64,000 bases of DNA from Isoetes taiwanensis (GCA_021234155.1 JAJEKV010000234.1:310001-374000), one strand, 5' to 3'; counted from the first letter of the stretch, positions 26,411 to 39,501 are shown. Notes: generated by a model from the letters alone, not told the origin. A program made the numbers and translations.

Positions 26411-27161
26411 CCTGACACTGGCCGCAATTAATGTATCATCCACACGTGTCATGTACTAATAATTTTCAAGAAAGAAATTAGACGAGAACAGAAATTGGAC
26501 ACCACATTACATAATGTGGCCGAAATCTGAGACCATACATTTATTACATAAGATTTTTAAAGGTTTTTCATGGTATTCGTATGAAAATACAGTAAATGCT
26601 GATGGTGGCATGCTGGATTCCAAACATGAGCATCTAGGTTTCTTTCTTGTGTCGCCGTGTGTGCTTAGACTGCGTAGGTGGCTGGTGGGCATCGGGAGGC
26701 GATGGCAATGGAGGCGATGGAGGCGATGGGGAGCAAGGCGCACAGGTGACCGGTTTGGCACTGTGCTTGTGTTTTGTTGGTTTTCAAAGGCTTCCAACTC
26801 CAGCTCTTCGAAGTCTGGATCCTGCTTGCACCTCCAGATACTATTTCTACCTCAAGCTCTTCCACATCTCCATGCCGTAACTTAAACAGGGCTCCGCGAA
26901 AGGGCACCATAGCCGGAAGGGCGTGAAGAAAAATCGACGGAAATGCTCTGTATTGGATAAGATGAAAGGAGGGACAGATAGCCTCATGTTTTCGCGAATG
27001 TTTTACCTTAACATTTTTTGCATGACCTATGTTTTTCTTCTGTAATACAGATGAAAGAAGGGACATATTGCCTTGTGTTTTCACGAATGTTTTTGCCTTG
27101 AGGGTTTCTGCATAATTTGTGTTTTTGCCTTGAGGGGTTTTGCATAATCTGTGTTTTGCAG

Positions 27162-27244
27162 GGCTTGGAGCACAGTTGCAGCAGATCCTTGCCATAGCCA
27201 CAAAAGAAAAACTTGTTGAAGATCCTCAAAGGCTGGTTCATTAG
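27162..27244 (+). other. Exon-like segment conserved in both units
   Basis: After a pyrimidine-rich tract and TTTTGCAG, this stretch is open in one frame (LGAQLQQILAIATKEKLVED ...) and ends at TAG, which directly overlaps a strong donor-like AG|GTAAGC. The second unit keeps the same frame (43692-43774). Its relation to the GT92 relic upstream is unknown. Confidence 0.3.
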
Positions 27245-28239
27245 GTAAGCCAAGGGCATAAGAATTTTATTGGGGTTCGATTCCCCAAGCCCTGGTCTGT
27301 TGCAAGTCTGAGCTGTATCAGGATAAAAAATTAAATTGGATTGTGAAGCTTCAGATAAGTTTAAGCCCTGAGCATCGGATTGGAGCTGGGGTTCGACTGC
27401 CCAGGCTCATGGTAATTTGATGGCCATTATGTGGTAATTGCTGCTGGAATTAAGTTGCTGGGATATTCAGTACTCATGAATATGGAACCTTGGGATGGTT
27501 TTGGTGTTAAAGGAGTGAGTCAAATGGGTTGGATTTGACCCCATTTTGACTTGCATTCAAGGGCCCAAAAACTATGAGATGGAATATCATGTATAATATG
27601 CCTCGATCCAATGGTCTAAAAAATTTATAATAAAGAAGGACGATATGAATATTAAGCCATTTTTCCTCATGTCTTATCTTCATATTAATCAAATGATATT
27701 TAATGTTTATGCATTTTTATTGAATTCTGATCAAATTTGGATATACAAGTTACTTCAATGTACATTGATGTACAACAGATGTACATTATGTGCATTGATG
27801 TACTCACATATATGTTCACATCACAGACCTGAGTTAGTCCACGACATCTACAATTGTTGGAAGTCGTGATAGGAATGACTCATGAACTTCATCTGCCTGT
27901 GATTATAGGCAACCAAGGAATATTTAAATGAATAATTACAACACACTATTTATTAAAAAGTTCCTTCTAGCATTTACATTTCCAATCTAGTTAAGGGGAT
28001 CAAAAATCACAAATCAACAGCATATATACGGAAGAAAAAAAAAAAAGAAGAATGAAACACTTATTAAGAATGAATGCTTGGGCACCTAAGCTGCTCTACA
28101 AAAATCGCTTCTGCAAAAATCGCAACAGAAGGGGCCTTACCAACTTCTAACAGATTAAATGGTTCCGATGATACGTGGCATCTATATAGTGAAAAAGATT
28201 CACTACAACACCAACATTTGGTCTACGGCTGAAAACAAC

Positions 28240-28500
28240 AGTAAAAACAAAATGCGGATTGTTTTTTTCAAGATTTGAAAAAAACCTACACATAGTTATA
28301 TGGAGGTGTGGTTTTTCAAGGATATGTTGTAGTTTTTCTTAGGAAGCCATAGTTTTTTTTTTTTTAAAGAATGTGTGGTTTCTTAAAGAGGTGTAGTTTC
28401 TTTTCTAAGGATGTGTTGTTTTCAGGCAGTATGGTTTTTTGACGGCATGGCTTTTTTAAAGTAGTGTTTTTTTGGGGTGTGGTTTTTTATGGTCTTCTAA
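28240..28500. repeat. CACTA left subterminal repeats
   Basis: Clustered copies of (t)gtggtttttt, gtgtagtttctt, atgtgttg and similar 10-15-bp motifs. In En/Spm such subterminal repeats bind the TnpA-type protein. Their complements fill the right end. Confidence 0.65.
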
Positions 28501-28956
28501 GAATCCATGTATGACCAAGTTGTCCACATGCCATTACTGCCACAAAATGGTAGCATACAAGAGCTGTATGCATGCTTGACACACTTCACTAGCATTTGAC
28601 TTCATATATGTGTGTGTGAGAGCTTGTAGAGTGTGAAACTTGAAGACATCCATCACTTGGCAATTTGTAGAAGACACATTGATATGAAGAACCAAAGATG
28701 GACATTGGTTTGACATCATATAGGCATTTCTTGAAGGACATTTGATCACCTAAGCTTGAACACTTGAAGTCAAAGGTTGAAGACCCCAAAGTTAAAGTTT
28801 GGAAGACCACTCGAAATTCAATGGTACTTTGCATGATTCAAGCTTTTGCCATGGTGTTACTTCTTAAGGCATGATTTGCTATTTTCCAAGGCTTTACCAC
28901 CACCATTCCACCCAAAAAAATCGTCTCTTATAGATCATTTTCTCCCCTTTCGTAAA
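28501..28956. other. Non-coding CACTA interior
   Basis: Short frames on the minus strand only. Nothing recognised. Confidence 0.3.
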
Positions 28957-28958
28957 CC

Positions 28959-29744
28959 ACTGGTAGGGCGAAATTTCTGGTAATTACCGTGTAAGTTTCA
29001 TACAGGTAATCTTGGTTCTTGATCTTCAGGCGGCGCCGCCACGGCACCGCTAAACATTCTCTTCTCGCCCGATTGCTCGCTCCGCTGATTACGCTTTGGT
29101 TATTTGGCATTTCTCTCGCTTGGTTATTTGGTGATTCTCGCTTTCGGCAAAGACAATAATGAGCTTCTAACTATTCTCTAGCCGCCATAGCCATAGCCGA
29201 TTCTCTAAGCTTAGCCATAGCCCGGATCTGTCAAAGCCATAGCCGGATCTGCCAAAGCTTAGCTCAAAGCCGATTTGTCAAAAATTATTCTAGAATAGAA
29301 CAAAAACAGACGCTAACGGAATAATGGGCCTCGCTAAATGAAAGATCCGTGGAAGCACACAACCGGATATGAAGAAATAAAAGCGGAAAAAGGGCTAAAA
29401 GCCTCCGCTACAAGCTCTATAGAACTGAGAGATGCCCGGACGTTGGATAATTCCCCGCGAAGACGGAAAGCATGCGGGGGCAAGATCTTCGCATTTGAAT
29501 GATGAAGAAACTGAAAACACGACACAGAGCCGTGATCCATGGGCGATCAAGCCGGAAATGGAGGTCATGATGCATGGATTTTCGTTGAAATTTTTCCTTC
29601 CGGCTATGGCGGTCCCCCGCCCTCCATCCCATTCAAATATGAGCTTATAAGTAGGGCAAGTGAACTGATGAACAGAGAACAGAGATGAACTGAAGAACAG
29701 AGAAGGGGAAACGGAGAGCATGGACGAAATTTCGCCCTACCGTG
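28959..29744. mobile_element. Possible nested element with 20-bp inverted ends
   Basis: ccactggtagggcgaaattt at 28959 is matched on the other strand at 29725-29744 (ccacggtagggcgaaattt), bounding about 786 bp that are more GC-rich than the surroundings. The interior contains short gccatagcc repeats at 29180-29270. No target duplication could be recognised, so an inverted duplication remains possible. Confidence 0.4.
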
Positions 29745-29754
29745 GTCCACGTGC

Positions 29755-29866
29755 GGGAACCCACGGGTAGGAGAGGGTTTTCGGCGGAAACCGGCCGGGG
29801 CGGCGGCCGAAGGGCGGCGCCGCCACCGGTTTCCCCCCGAAAACCCTCTCCTACCCGTGGGTTCCC
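29755..29866. repeat. GC-rich hairpin, about 40-bp arms
   Basis: gggaacccacgggtaggaga at 29755 begins an arm of about 40 bp that is repeated in reverse complement at 29826-29866, with a GC-rich spacer of about 31 bp. Near-perfect pairing makes a strong hairpin directly right of the nested inverted-end element. Confidence 0.85.
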
Positions 29867-30715
29867 TAGCACATACACCATTGCCATTTGTCAAGACCAA
29901 AAGTTAGCAAGACCACTTTTCCTAGCCAAAAGTACACCATTCATCCACCACATATGAAGCGTTGCTAAAATTCCAGCCAATTTAACCACTTTTAAAGTTG
30001 AAAACCATATTCTCTCTCTAGAAAAACGACGATAGAGAGAGAAATTACACCTTTGACAGGACATTCCTAGATAAGGCAGAAAGTGGGCCTAAAAATCTCA
30101 AAATCCAAGCAGCATTTTGCATACATGTCAAAGGTTCCATTATATCACTCTCATCACCATATCATATCCATGTCACAAAAAGGTTTTGACTAGGAGAAAA
30201 GTTGTTTGCTAATTTTCTTGCCACATCACCACCGTCACATTGCCATCACCCTTTGCTTGCCAAGTCATCACCTTTGTTGCCAAGCCACCCATCCCTAGCC
30301 ATTCTTGCCCTAAAAACATTTTATGGTTATAATCCAAAGTTTTTTACTCCAAAATGTAATGAGCTTTGAAAAAAATGAATTTGGCCAAATCTAGACCCCC
30401 CAAATCGATTTCTTAGGATGCGTGCAAGAATACAAAATGACAAAACTAGCATATCTACTCCAGGCCTGCCTACATCTAATTTCCTCTTGTCCCCTTCCGC
30501 CACAACTCATTTCACAAAAAACATTCAAGAAACATCATAAAAAGGACACAAAAATTTTAAGTTCTAAGTCATTTTTGCAAAGTGACAGTTTATGAGTCGG
30601 AAATCGATTCTTGAGGTCACATTTGCATATTTCTTGTTGAGAGAACCTGAAGCACTGTGTCAGAGATAGCTCAAGGTGGCTCCGACATTCCAATTCAAAC
30701 ATTCTAAAAGTGCCA
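29867..30715. other. Non-coding CACTA interior
   Basis: AT-rich with no coding frame. Around 30012-30043 ctctctctaga and gatagagagag form a short inverted repeat. Confidence 0.3.
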
Positions 30716-30716
30716 T

Positions 30717-32140
30717 TTCTAATGAAATATTTTTCAATGGTTTGTTTGATTTCATATGCTATTTTTTATGGTCCAAATGTTGTACCCCTAGGATCCACCA
30801 TGCCACCTAGTTGGCTCAAACATGTAATGCCCACTCTAACTTGCCACGTGGGCTCAACCATGCTACGTGGGGCTTCAACATGCCAAGGCGGCTCAAACAT
30901 GCCACCTAGGCTCCAACATTCCAATTCAAACATTAATGGCCTAAAAATGCCACTTCTAATAAAATATTTTTCAATGGTTTAATTGATTTCATATGCTATT
31001 TTTTAAGGTTCAAATGTTGTACCCCTAGGATCCACCATGCCACCTATTTGGCTCAAACATGCAACACCCACTCTAACATGCCACGTGGGCTCCAACATGC
31101 CAAGGTGGCTGAAACATGGGCTCCACGTGGGCACGTTGGAGCCACCTTAGCATGTTAGAGCCTAGGTGGCATGGTTGAGCCCGCGTGGCATGTTTGAACC
31201 ACCTTGGCATGTTGGAGCCTAGGTGGTATGTTGGAGCCACCTTGGCATGTTAGAGCCTAGGTGGCATGTTGGAGCCCACGTGAGATGTTTGAGACACCTT
31301 GGCATGTTAGAGCCTAGGTGGCATGTTGGAGCCCACGTGGCATGCTTGAGCCACCTTGGCATATTAGAGCCTAGGTGGCATGTTGGAGCCACCTTGGCAT
31401 GATTGAGCCACCTTGGCATGTTGGAGCCTAGTTGGCATGTTGGAGCCTACATGGCATGTCTGAGCCACCTTGGCATGTTTGCTCCACCTTGGCATGTTGG
31501 AGCCTAGGTGGCATGTTGGAGCCCACGTGAGATGTTTGAGCCACCTTGGCATGTTAGAGCGTAGGTGGCATGTTTGACCCACCTTGGCATGTTAGAGCCT
31601 AGGTGGCATGTTGGATCCACCTTGGCATGATTGAGCCACCTTGGCATGTTGGAACCCAGGTGGCATGTTGGACCACATTGCATTGGCATGTTTGCTCCAC
31701 CTTGGCAAGTTGGAGCCTAGGTGGCATGTTTTGACCCGCATGGCATTTTGGAGCCTATGTGGCATGTTGGAGCCTAGGTGGCATGTTTGAGCCACCTTGG
31801 CATGTTGGAGCCTAGGTGACATGTTGGAGCCCACTTGGCATGTTTGAGCCACCTTGGCATGTTGGAGCCACCTTGGCATAGGTGGCCTGTTGGAGCCCAC
31901 ATGGCGTGTTTCCACTGTGGCATGTTGGAGCACCTTGGCATATTTGAGCCTAGGTGGCATGTTGGAGCCCACGTGACATGTTTGAGGCACCTTGGCATAT
32001 TGGAGCCTAGGTAGCATGTTGAAGCCCGCATGGCATTTCGAAGCGTAGGTGACATGAAGCCTAGATGGCATGGAGCCTAGGTGGCATGTAGGAGCCTAGG
32101 TGGCATGTTTGAGCCACTTTGGCATGTTGGAGCCCACATG
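30717..32140. repeat. 19-bp satellite arranged as an inverted repeat
   Basis: From about 31110 to 32140 the DNA is an array of 19-bp units of three types: gagcctaggtggcatgttg, gagccaccttggcatgttg and gagcccacgtggcatgttg. Before about 31110 the same units occur on the opposite strand (ccaacatgccacctaggctc), within a 237-bp duplicated segment (ttctaatgaaatattttt at 30717 and again at 30954). The centre of symmetry is near 31110-31135. Many units contain CCTAGG or CACGTG palindromes. Confidence 0.9.
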
Positions 32141-34574
32141 TCTCAGGGAAGTGCACTGGCCAAATTTTCTTTCAAATTTGAACCCGATTTTCTCAGACAT
32201 CCCAGATCCAAATTGAGCCAATTTTTTCTCACATCTTAGCACAATTTTTCTCTGATTGTTCCTCCAAAAATCATTCGAAAAAGATCAGTGCAGCTCGAGA
32301 TATTCGGATCTAAGTGCAACTACCTCATTTTGCTTTAAGGATCCTAACGTAATTGATGCTATTTTGCAAATTTTGCACAAATATTGGTTGCCTTAAGCAT
32401 CCTGGAGGTTCTACCATATCCATATTGAAGCATGCATCCTAAATGCAAAAGACCAGAACTCAACCTCCAAAATGTAAACCCTTCAAGAACTTAGCAACTC
32501 ATAGGGTTTACGTTTCAGAGGCCGAAACATAACTTGATGCACCATCTCTACACAGGCATGCAGAGTTGTGGCATCTGAAGAAAAGGTATTCCGATCTATC
32601 ACCATCCAGAAGGATCCTAAACAATGTCTTGCTACTGCAAAAGTGCCTCTTGACTTTTAATTGCCACATCGGGAGGAGGATAGATCAAAACTCTGTTCCA
32701 TCAGTTCCAGTTGCTTCGTGTCTTCAACTACGACTTTTTAGCTATGTCGCAAGTGGACACGACCAAAACTTGGCCTCCAAAACGTAAATCCTTCAAGAAC
32801 CTAACAACACATAGGGTTTATGTTTCGGATGCTATATCCTAGTCAGATTCGTCTAGGATCTTGCCCAACGCCATCAAGTAGAGGGAGGATGTTGACGCCA
32901 GAAGACGAATCCTTGAAACCTTCCGGAAGCAACTTGTCCCAATAGTCCTCTCCCGAATGCCCCTGGCGACGGACAGGTAACTCCAGCATTCTGGAACTGT
33001 GAAATGGCTCTACCAATGGACTCAAAACTTTGGCATTATGATGGGGACCAAGTTTCATGGGATAAAGACCATCCCCTCTCCAAGAAGATTCATAGTCAAT
33101 TGGCCTAAGTGGTGGCTGCGGAATACTGTCACGTACAGTGTTCGTGTTTCGTTCGTTGCCAAAACTGACCATGTAACTTGGTCCCTAGGGTAATTTCGTC
33201 ATTTTGGATGATATGGCGATGTCAAATCGCCATTTCGGAGCCTCTGTACTATTCGAACGAGAAAACACTTGGGGTTTTAACGCTTCATAGTTTGATAAGT
33301 TCTCCCGGACCGATCTTGGATTTTTTTAGACATGCTCAAAGCAGGTTACTTGAATGAAGGATTCAATGGTTGGATAGGGGAACTGAGCTCCGGGATGGGG
33401 GGCATTAGCACACGACCTGCCGGAGGAGCGCTGGCAGGAAAAGCTACCTCGACAATCTTTCTGGGGTCTGTCTCCTACGGTTTGGCCTCTCGCCTTTGGT
33501 AAGGAAGCTGCGCAAAGTGCTAGCCTTGTTCGACCTGGAGAAGGCAGCCAACACTTTAAGTTCTTGGAGTTCCCTCTATGCCAAACTCCTCTACCAAAAA
33601 TTCTAAAGGTGCCATATTTCTTGCTTAAAGTTCTAGTCATCATGTCCACGTCACTACCATCTTGCCATGTCCCCCAAAATTTGCCAACAACGCCCAATGA
33701 AAAGACCAAAGATGTACATCTTTTCATTTTCGAGATGGAGACAAACACGCCCGAGAGTTTGCATAGGGTCATCATCATGTCCACATCGCCCATATCTTGC
33801 CACGTCACCAAAAATTTGCCACATCACCCCATGGAAAACCAAAGTTGCATATTTTTTTTATTTTTGGCCTAATCAAACGTTGGCCTTGCTTACTTGGCAT
33901 GACATGTCACCAATGGCATGCCACATCATTATGCGCATGTCCAATTTTGCAAATTTCAATCTTCTCCACACATTTCATGGAGATTTGTTGATGATCTTTC
34001 ATATGGTGATACTACTATGTAGTATTGGCCTATTGCTTGATTTGCAGTTATTAGGTAAGCATATGTCTATCCCAGAGACATTAAAAACACGTATTTGTGA
34101 CTTGCTTTGTATAGGAGGCATGGTCATGACTTCCATGAGGTCCTTCCCATGTAATTTAGGAAAGGGCAGAAACCAAATAATTTGGAAGCCATGTAATCTT
34201 ACATAGGGTACTATTAAACCAATATGCATCTCATTCAACGGCCAAGATGGGCCAAGATGGACGGCCTAGATTTCGATCTAGGTCATGCCATCCCATTGGT
34301 TGCCTAATGCTTGTGTTTGTTTCCCGCCTGCTATTGTGTTTGTTTCCCGCCTGCACTGTGATCGATGGGTTTCGTATCTGCTCTAGCTATGGCGCTATGG
34401 CGATGGCGCTGCACTAATCAAAGACGATGGACACTAGCGCTTGAAGTAATCGCCAAGAAAGGCAGGCTATGCGAAAAGGAAGCGGCTCTAACCATACATG
34501 ATCTTCTTGAAGCGGTATTATCCACCCGGATCTGAAGCCCCTCAAGTTCCTTGCAGCCTCAGCAGTAAAACCTT
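32141..34574. other. CACTA interior without recognised gene
   Basis: Several short frames, none convincing. A minus-strand frame at 32843-33172 encodes a hydrophilic protein (KLLPEGFKDSSSG region) that may be retroelement debris. A stretch with catcatgtccac...cttgcca...aaaatttgcca is repeated about 140 bp apart (33640-33685 and 33774-33820), so part of the region arose by local duplication. Confidence 0.3.
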
Positions 34575-34918
34575 ATGATTAGGGTTTCGGATTTCGGCAT
34601 TCAAGTTTTGCTCTCAGTTTTAAATCCAGAGTCAGAACTCCAAGATCTTTTGCTCCAGATGTTGTGCAGGTATATTATTCTCATATATTCTCATGTAGGA
34701 CATTTTCTCATTCATCTATTTCCATTTTTATTCGTTGGATTTGCACCATTTGGAAACGACAGCGACTTCCTTCTTATTTCCTTGCCAGATCCACCATCTC
34801 CATCTTCTTTTTTGATAGAGAGTGATATGCAGAAGCAGAGCAGGCCCATACTTGCAGAGAAAGTACAAACAATAGTAAAAACATATCCCAAGCTGGTCTT
34901 GACTCATGGGCGCAAGGT
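34575..34918 (+). other. Exon-like fragments, possible captured gene
   Basis: A frame from ATG at 34575 is followed by TTGTGCAG|GTATAT. After an intron-like T-rich stretch, CTTGCCAG precedes an open segment (ESDMQKQSRPILAEKVQTI ... THGRK) ending at AAG|GTGAGT (34918). The splice context is good, but no protein is recognised. CACTA elements often carry host gene pieces. Confidence 0.28.
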
Positions 34919-36389
34919 GAGTGTAATAAGCAGCATTAGACTTTGTCAGTTGTCACATCTAATAGAAGTTTTCAGGTTTTGGACGTTCGTCCATGTATAG
35001 AATGGGACAAAGGAAAGGCCGTGAACTATCTTTTGCATGCTCTTGGAAGCACAGTTTCATTAAAGTTGGAAATTTAGTGATTCCAATTTCGTGCCTAAAA
35101 TTGCGCTATTTGGGGAAAAATAGCAGAAAATAGCTTAAAAAATAATGCAAATGGCGCTACCAACCAATTATTTTACCAAGAATGTGGTGCCATCAGGTGA
35201 AAAACAAACAATATAATGATAAATAGCATTTTAATAGCTCAACCTTATTAAGCTTAGAAGTAAAAATTCGCTCTATTTAAGTAACTGCCAAAATAAATTC
35301 AAACAAAATGGTGCCATTTGATTATCATCACGAACCAAATATACAAAGAATCCTAAGATTTTATAAATATCTGGCACAAGATTTAGGCCTAAAATGGTCT
35401 AGTTCTCTATCTAGCTATCTTACGTGGGTCATTTTTATTCTGCAAGCCCTATAGTGTTGCCAAAAATACCAGGGTTAATTAAGAAACTTAAAATTATATT
35501 CTTAACCCTAGAATCTCTTCAACCCTAAGCCTAGAATCTGTTCAGCGACTTTTCTGGCACAGCCGCCAAGCGTCCCCAAAAAATCGAAGCTCCAAGAAAT
35601 CCAAGATGACAGAAATCGAAGCTCTTGGCGCAGCTCTCTGGCGCCGGAATGGAGTTTAGTAAACTTGGAGCTCCGCCAAGAAATCCAAGGTGACGGCTGC
35701 CTTAGGAGGCTGGATGATCCGAGCTTTGCAACTTCTTTTAGCAATCCAAGTTTTCTTTCTGGAATGTGCTGGAAATCAAGATTATCACGAAAATGTTCTA
35801 GCATATCTTATTCTAAGGCTCGCTCTTCGTGACCCTAGATGGCATTGTACAATGTAACTTTTTGCAGATCGTTCTATTTCTGAAGCATGTCTGGGACTTT
35901 GGTAAGTAAAATGTAATTTGGAATGCTGCAAATGCATCCTGTTAGGCTATGGCAAAAGGATTCAATGCATGTTTGTATTGGCATTTTTCTAGCGGTAGCT
36001 ATGGAAATCCGTTGGCTGAGGCATTAAATAACTGCTATCAGCTGTGTTTTGATGCATCAAAGCATGCCAGAGGCTTCTGTACTACATCGACCTTTAATGC
36101 CTTCTCAGAAATTCTTCCTTGCTTGCAGGTGTTGAATCTGACTGTGTTGCCCGAGTGGCTCCAAAGAACCTGTTCACGAAGATTTTTTTATGCTCAAGTT
36201 ATTTTTGAAAGCTCTTTGAAATCATCTTACCTAAATCTAAAAGTAAAACCGGGAGAGATACGTTGACGTGTTTGTAGCAGATACAAAGAGTTGATGTGAA
36301 TATAATCCATTTAGCCAAGAAATCTTTTGCTTCTAAAATATTTGCTCTTCTCAAGTGGAACAGTTGCTCTATTAGTTAAATAGCAGTTG
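34919..36389. other. CACTA interior, AT-rich
   Basis: Frames on both strands are short and unrecognised. The longest are 35949-36266 plus and 35508-35804 minus. Nothing supports coding beyond length. Confidence 0.25.
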
Positions 36390-36399
36390 GCGCTTATTT

Positions 36400-36725
36400 A
36401 ACAAATGGCTTTGATGGCGCCATTTCAATCAACTGAAGCATTAATTCCACCATTGTCTCCCTTTCTGTTAAATAGCGCAGTGGCCCCAATGGTCACCCCT
36501 TGTCTCCCTTTATCGCAATGGCGCCATTTAACAAATGGCGCAGTCGCCCCATTTCAATCAAATGGGGCATTAATGGCCACCATTGTCTCCCTTTATGTTA
36601 AATGGCGCAGTGGCACCATTTAACAATCAATGGGGCATTAATGGCCACCCTTGTCTCCTTTTATGTTCAAATTGCGCAATGGCGCCATTTCATGCAAATG
36701 GAGTCATAATGGCCACCTTCATTAC
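36400..36725. repeat. Degenerate tandem repeat around atggcgccattt
   Basis: Four diverged copies of a unit containing aatggcgccatttcaatcaa, gcattaatggccacc and ttgtctccctttatgttaaa with variable spacing of about 70-90 bp. Related atggcgc motifs reappear singly near 38230-38340. Confidence 0.75.
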
Positions 36726-39270
36726 CCGCTACATTAAAAGACCATTCTATGGAGACCATTCTATGGAACATGAAAACTGCTTACCTTAAAAAAAAACAAA
36801 ATCTATGTTCTAAAGCAACTATATACATATTATATACCAATATAAAATCAAAACAGTCAATACATACCATTTCTTCAGAAGTGTTTGCAATCGAGTTGTT
36901 TATCTTGCTCCTATTCGTAAAGCTAAACATGTAGAATGCCACTCCAATTGTATGAAATGCTACTGCATCATCAAATGACACTTGGTACTGCTATCCACAA
37001 TTACTAATACAGAGAGGTGACCCTAGAGGAGCACATGAGAAGAGGAAATGCTAGATGTGCCTCTAGAGGAGCATATGAGAAGAAGAGAATGAGAAGAGGA
37101 GATACTGGAGCTGGAGGGTGCTGGAGCAGGAGGCAATAGATGATGATGGTATGGCAATAAAGGATATGACGATGTAGGAGGAGAAGAGCACCAAAGATTG
37201 GTGGGAGGGAGACCCCATACAATCTTTGTAGAATGAAGTGCATATGGTGCCGCAAGTGGTGGAGGTATGTAGGGGCTTTGGGACGAGGAGGCGGTGGAAT
37301 ATGAAGCGCTTGTGGTGGAGGTATGTAGGGGCACTGGACGAGGAGGCGGTGGAGGACAATATTCATGGCAACGAAGGATATGACGGTGGAGGAGGGGAGC
37401 AAATGTTGGAATAGAAATGGTAGAATATTTTGAAACTAGAGGGTTTGGAGGGAATATAATATTCAAAATTTTCAGTTCCCCCCAAATCCCGCCCGTCACA
37501 TTTTAAAAGTTGTATTCAAATTATAAATTCCCCCCAAATCCCGCCCGTCAATTTAAAATTTGAATTCAAATTTTGAATTCCCTCTAAAATCCCTAGTTCG
37601 AAATTCAAACAGTCCCCCATGTAATGCCATTTAGAAAGGAGGTTATTTTGGTCCCATCTCGGCGCTTGCTCTACGACACACCATGCGAATGCAATTCATT
37701 TAACGGGTATGCACATCATATGCTAAGCGCCTACGTGGGTATCAATCTTGCTTTAGTTTATGCTTTCGATATGGAGCTAATTAGATGCTTGTAGATCTTG
37801 CAGTTTTTTTTTTCTTTGTTGATCATGAAGGTATTAGCTCATGGCATGGACAAATCGGCTCTGCATCTTCTCTACATTTACATATTACTGTTGAAAATTT
37901 GAGGATAAATCAACTCCAAGCCTCTTCTCTACATTACTATTTCTGAGGTTAGTGCTGTAAATTTTGATTGGTACTGATATGCAAATTTTAAATAGATAGA
38001 TACATATCAATGGTAATAGAATGCCATAAATTTTAACAGACATTTATAGTGTACAATAAATTGATGCCGGCTTGAATGTAATAAATAGATAAAAATCCTG
38101 CCCTATTTGAGTCAAAATGTAATGCAAAAATGGAGATGACATATGGTCTCGTCGGCTCCATTTAATCTAATATAGATCCATGAAGCCATTTAATGGTGAC
38201 ATTGCTTCATTTAGCTGGAAATGGAGCTACCATTATGTGGCACCATTTTTTGTATATGGACATTCCATTTACTGCATTTTGACTCAGATGAGGCATCACA
38301 CCATTCAAATGGCGCAATGGCCCCATTTCACTCAAATAGAGCCTATGACTCTGTAAGTGGAACCCATTTCACTCCTAAATGCTTAGATTTGGCATGTAGA
38401 TTGATTTTCCTCTCTCTTTTTAACCATGCAGGATGTCTTCCACCATCACCTACTTTTTTGCTAAAACAAAGTGGGTGATGTATGCAAGCAGTCAATGATA
38501 CCACATCCTTGCAAGAAGCATTGACAATACACCAAAAATAAGTATGTGTTTTCCTGCCCCTCTTGACACGGATAATGGTATTGATGAAATCCAAATTGGC
38601 TTCAGGATAGTTGTTTTTATGCATAATGATATTGATGCAGTATCTGAAAATGTTGCAATCTTACTGAGCTCATTGGGTTAAAGGATGTGCAATGCAGATA
38701 ATGTGATTCCATATTTGGTGAATGAAGGTTCTAGGTAGACGTGTGGAAAGACACAACATCAACCAAAGGTTCTCCTAGATTATAAGTTCATATTTATGTA
38801 TCGTATGTCTCTTATCTTTTTTTGAATATAAGAATATATTAAACCACTAGAATGCGATCAAGTACAATGATAAGTGTGGTCTCTTATCTTAAATTAGTTG
38901 TGTGTATCAAATGTATTCTTATATTAGTTTTGTATAATAAAATGCATTACATATCATGTTAGAGTAGGTATCATACATGTCTAATGTGTTCATGTATATA
39001 TGTGTGTGTTTAATATAAGGTATACATAACATAACCCTACAACATGCATAACCCTACAACATGTATATATAACCCTCTGTAATACGCATAACCCTACTAT
39101 AAGTATAGAGGTATACATAACCCTCTGAGGTAGACTATATAAAATTATTCCAACTTACCTTGTATATTCCATATTTAATGAAACTCTGCTTTTGGTAGGA
39201 GGCAGTCATGTTTAATTACTTGCTACGAAAATAAGGAGCTCCATTTTTATATTTGTGTCTGTTAACATAG
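36726..39270. other. CACTA interior without recognised gene
   Basis: At 37023-37499 the minus strand encodes Pro/Ser-rich peptide in two overlapping frames, probably low-complexity rather than a gene. The motif ttccccccaaatcccgcccg is repeated at about 37476 and 37528. No transposase motif seen. Confidence 0.3.
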
Positions 39271-39501
39271 GTCTCGAGCATCCTTCTGATTATCAACTCG
39301 TTTATATTGGGGACGATGAGGATGCATTTAAGGTGATTCTTTCCATCCTATATTTTTTCCTTGTGTTTTACACTGAATTCTGCTGATGTTTTATAGGTTC
39401 TCAACGACAAGACTAATGGGCACAGCATATCGATATCAAGTGTACCGAAGAGCACAAGCGCAGCATATCCACTTCGGGATCCTGCAAAGGCAAATCAGTA
39501 A
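39271..39501 (+). other. Two exon-like segments of a captured gene fragment
   Basis: Exon 39271-39332, after GTTAACATAG, encodes LEHPSDYQLVYIGDDEDAFK and ends AAG|GTGATT. Exon 39397-39501, after TTTTATAG, continues in phase 0 with VLNDKTNGHSISISSVPKST and further residues to TAA. Both junctions fit GT-AG rules and the frames agree, so this is likely the end of a real gene carried by the CACTA element. No domain identified. Confidence 0.4.

Larger units (their letters stand above)
24020..28018 (+). repeat. 4.0-kb tandem duplication, first unit
   Basis: Starts at agcatatatacgg (24020) and ends at aaatcaac (28018), directly followed by a second copy beginning again with agcatatatacgg at 28019. 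The first 182 bp match 28019-28200. The rest matches 40922-44528. The unit contains a decayed GT92 gene and a 239-bp MITE that the second unit lacks. Confidence 0.92.

Noticed and set aside
26665-27201. Minus-strand 178-codon frame (182 codons at 43183-43731)
   Set aside because: Repetitive Ile-Ala-Ser and Lys-rich composition. Opposite to the exon-like plus-strand segment; no recognisable domain.
27262-27300. tRNA T-arm-like ggggttcgattcccc (also at about 43802)
   Set aside because: No D arm, anticodon arm or matching acceptor stem upstream. Likely chance.
24020-28200. LTR retrotransposon with 182-bp terminal repeats
   Set aside because: The right-hand 182 bp is the start of a second full unit that continues after the CACTA insertion, so it is a tandem duplication.
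31110-32140. CRISPR-like regular repeats
   Set aside because: The 19-bp units are directly adjacent with no unique spacers, and the context is eukaryotic.
32843-33180. Retrotransposon gag or LTR junction (ggaggatgttgac)
   Set aside because: The purine-rich tract and the frame are on opposite strands, and no second terminal repeat was found.
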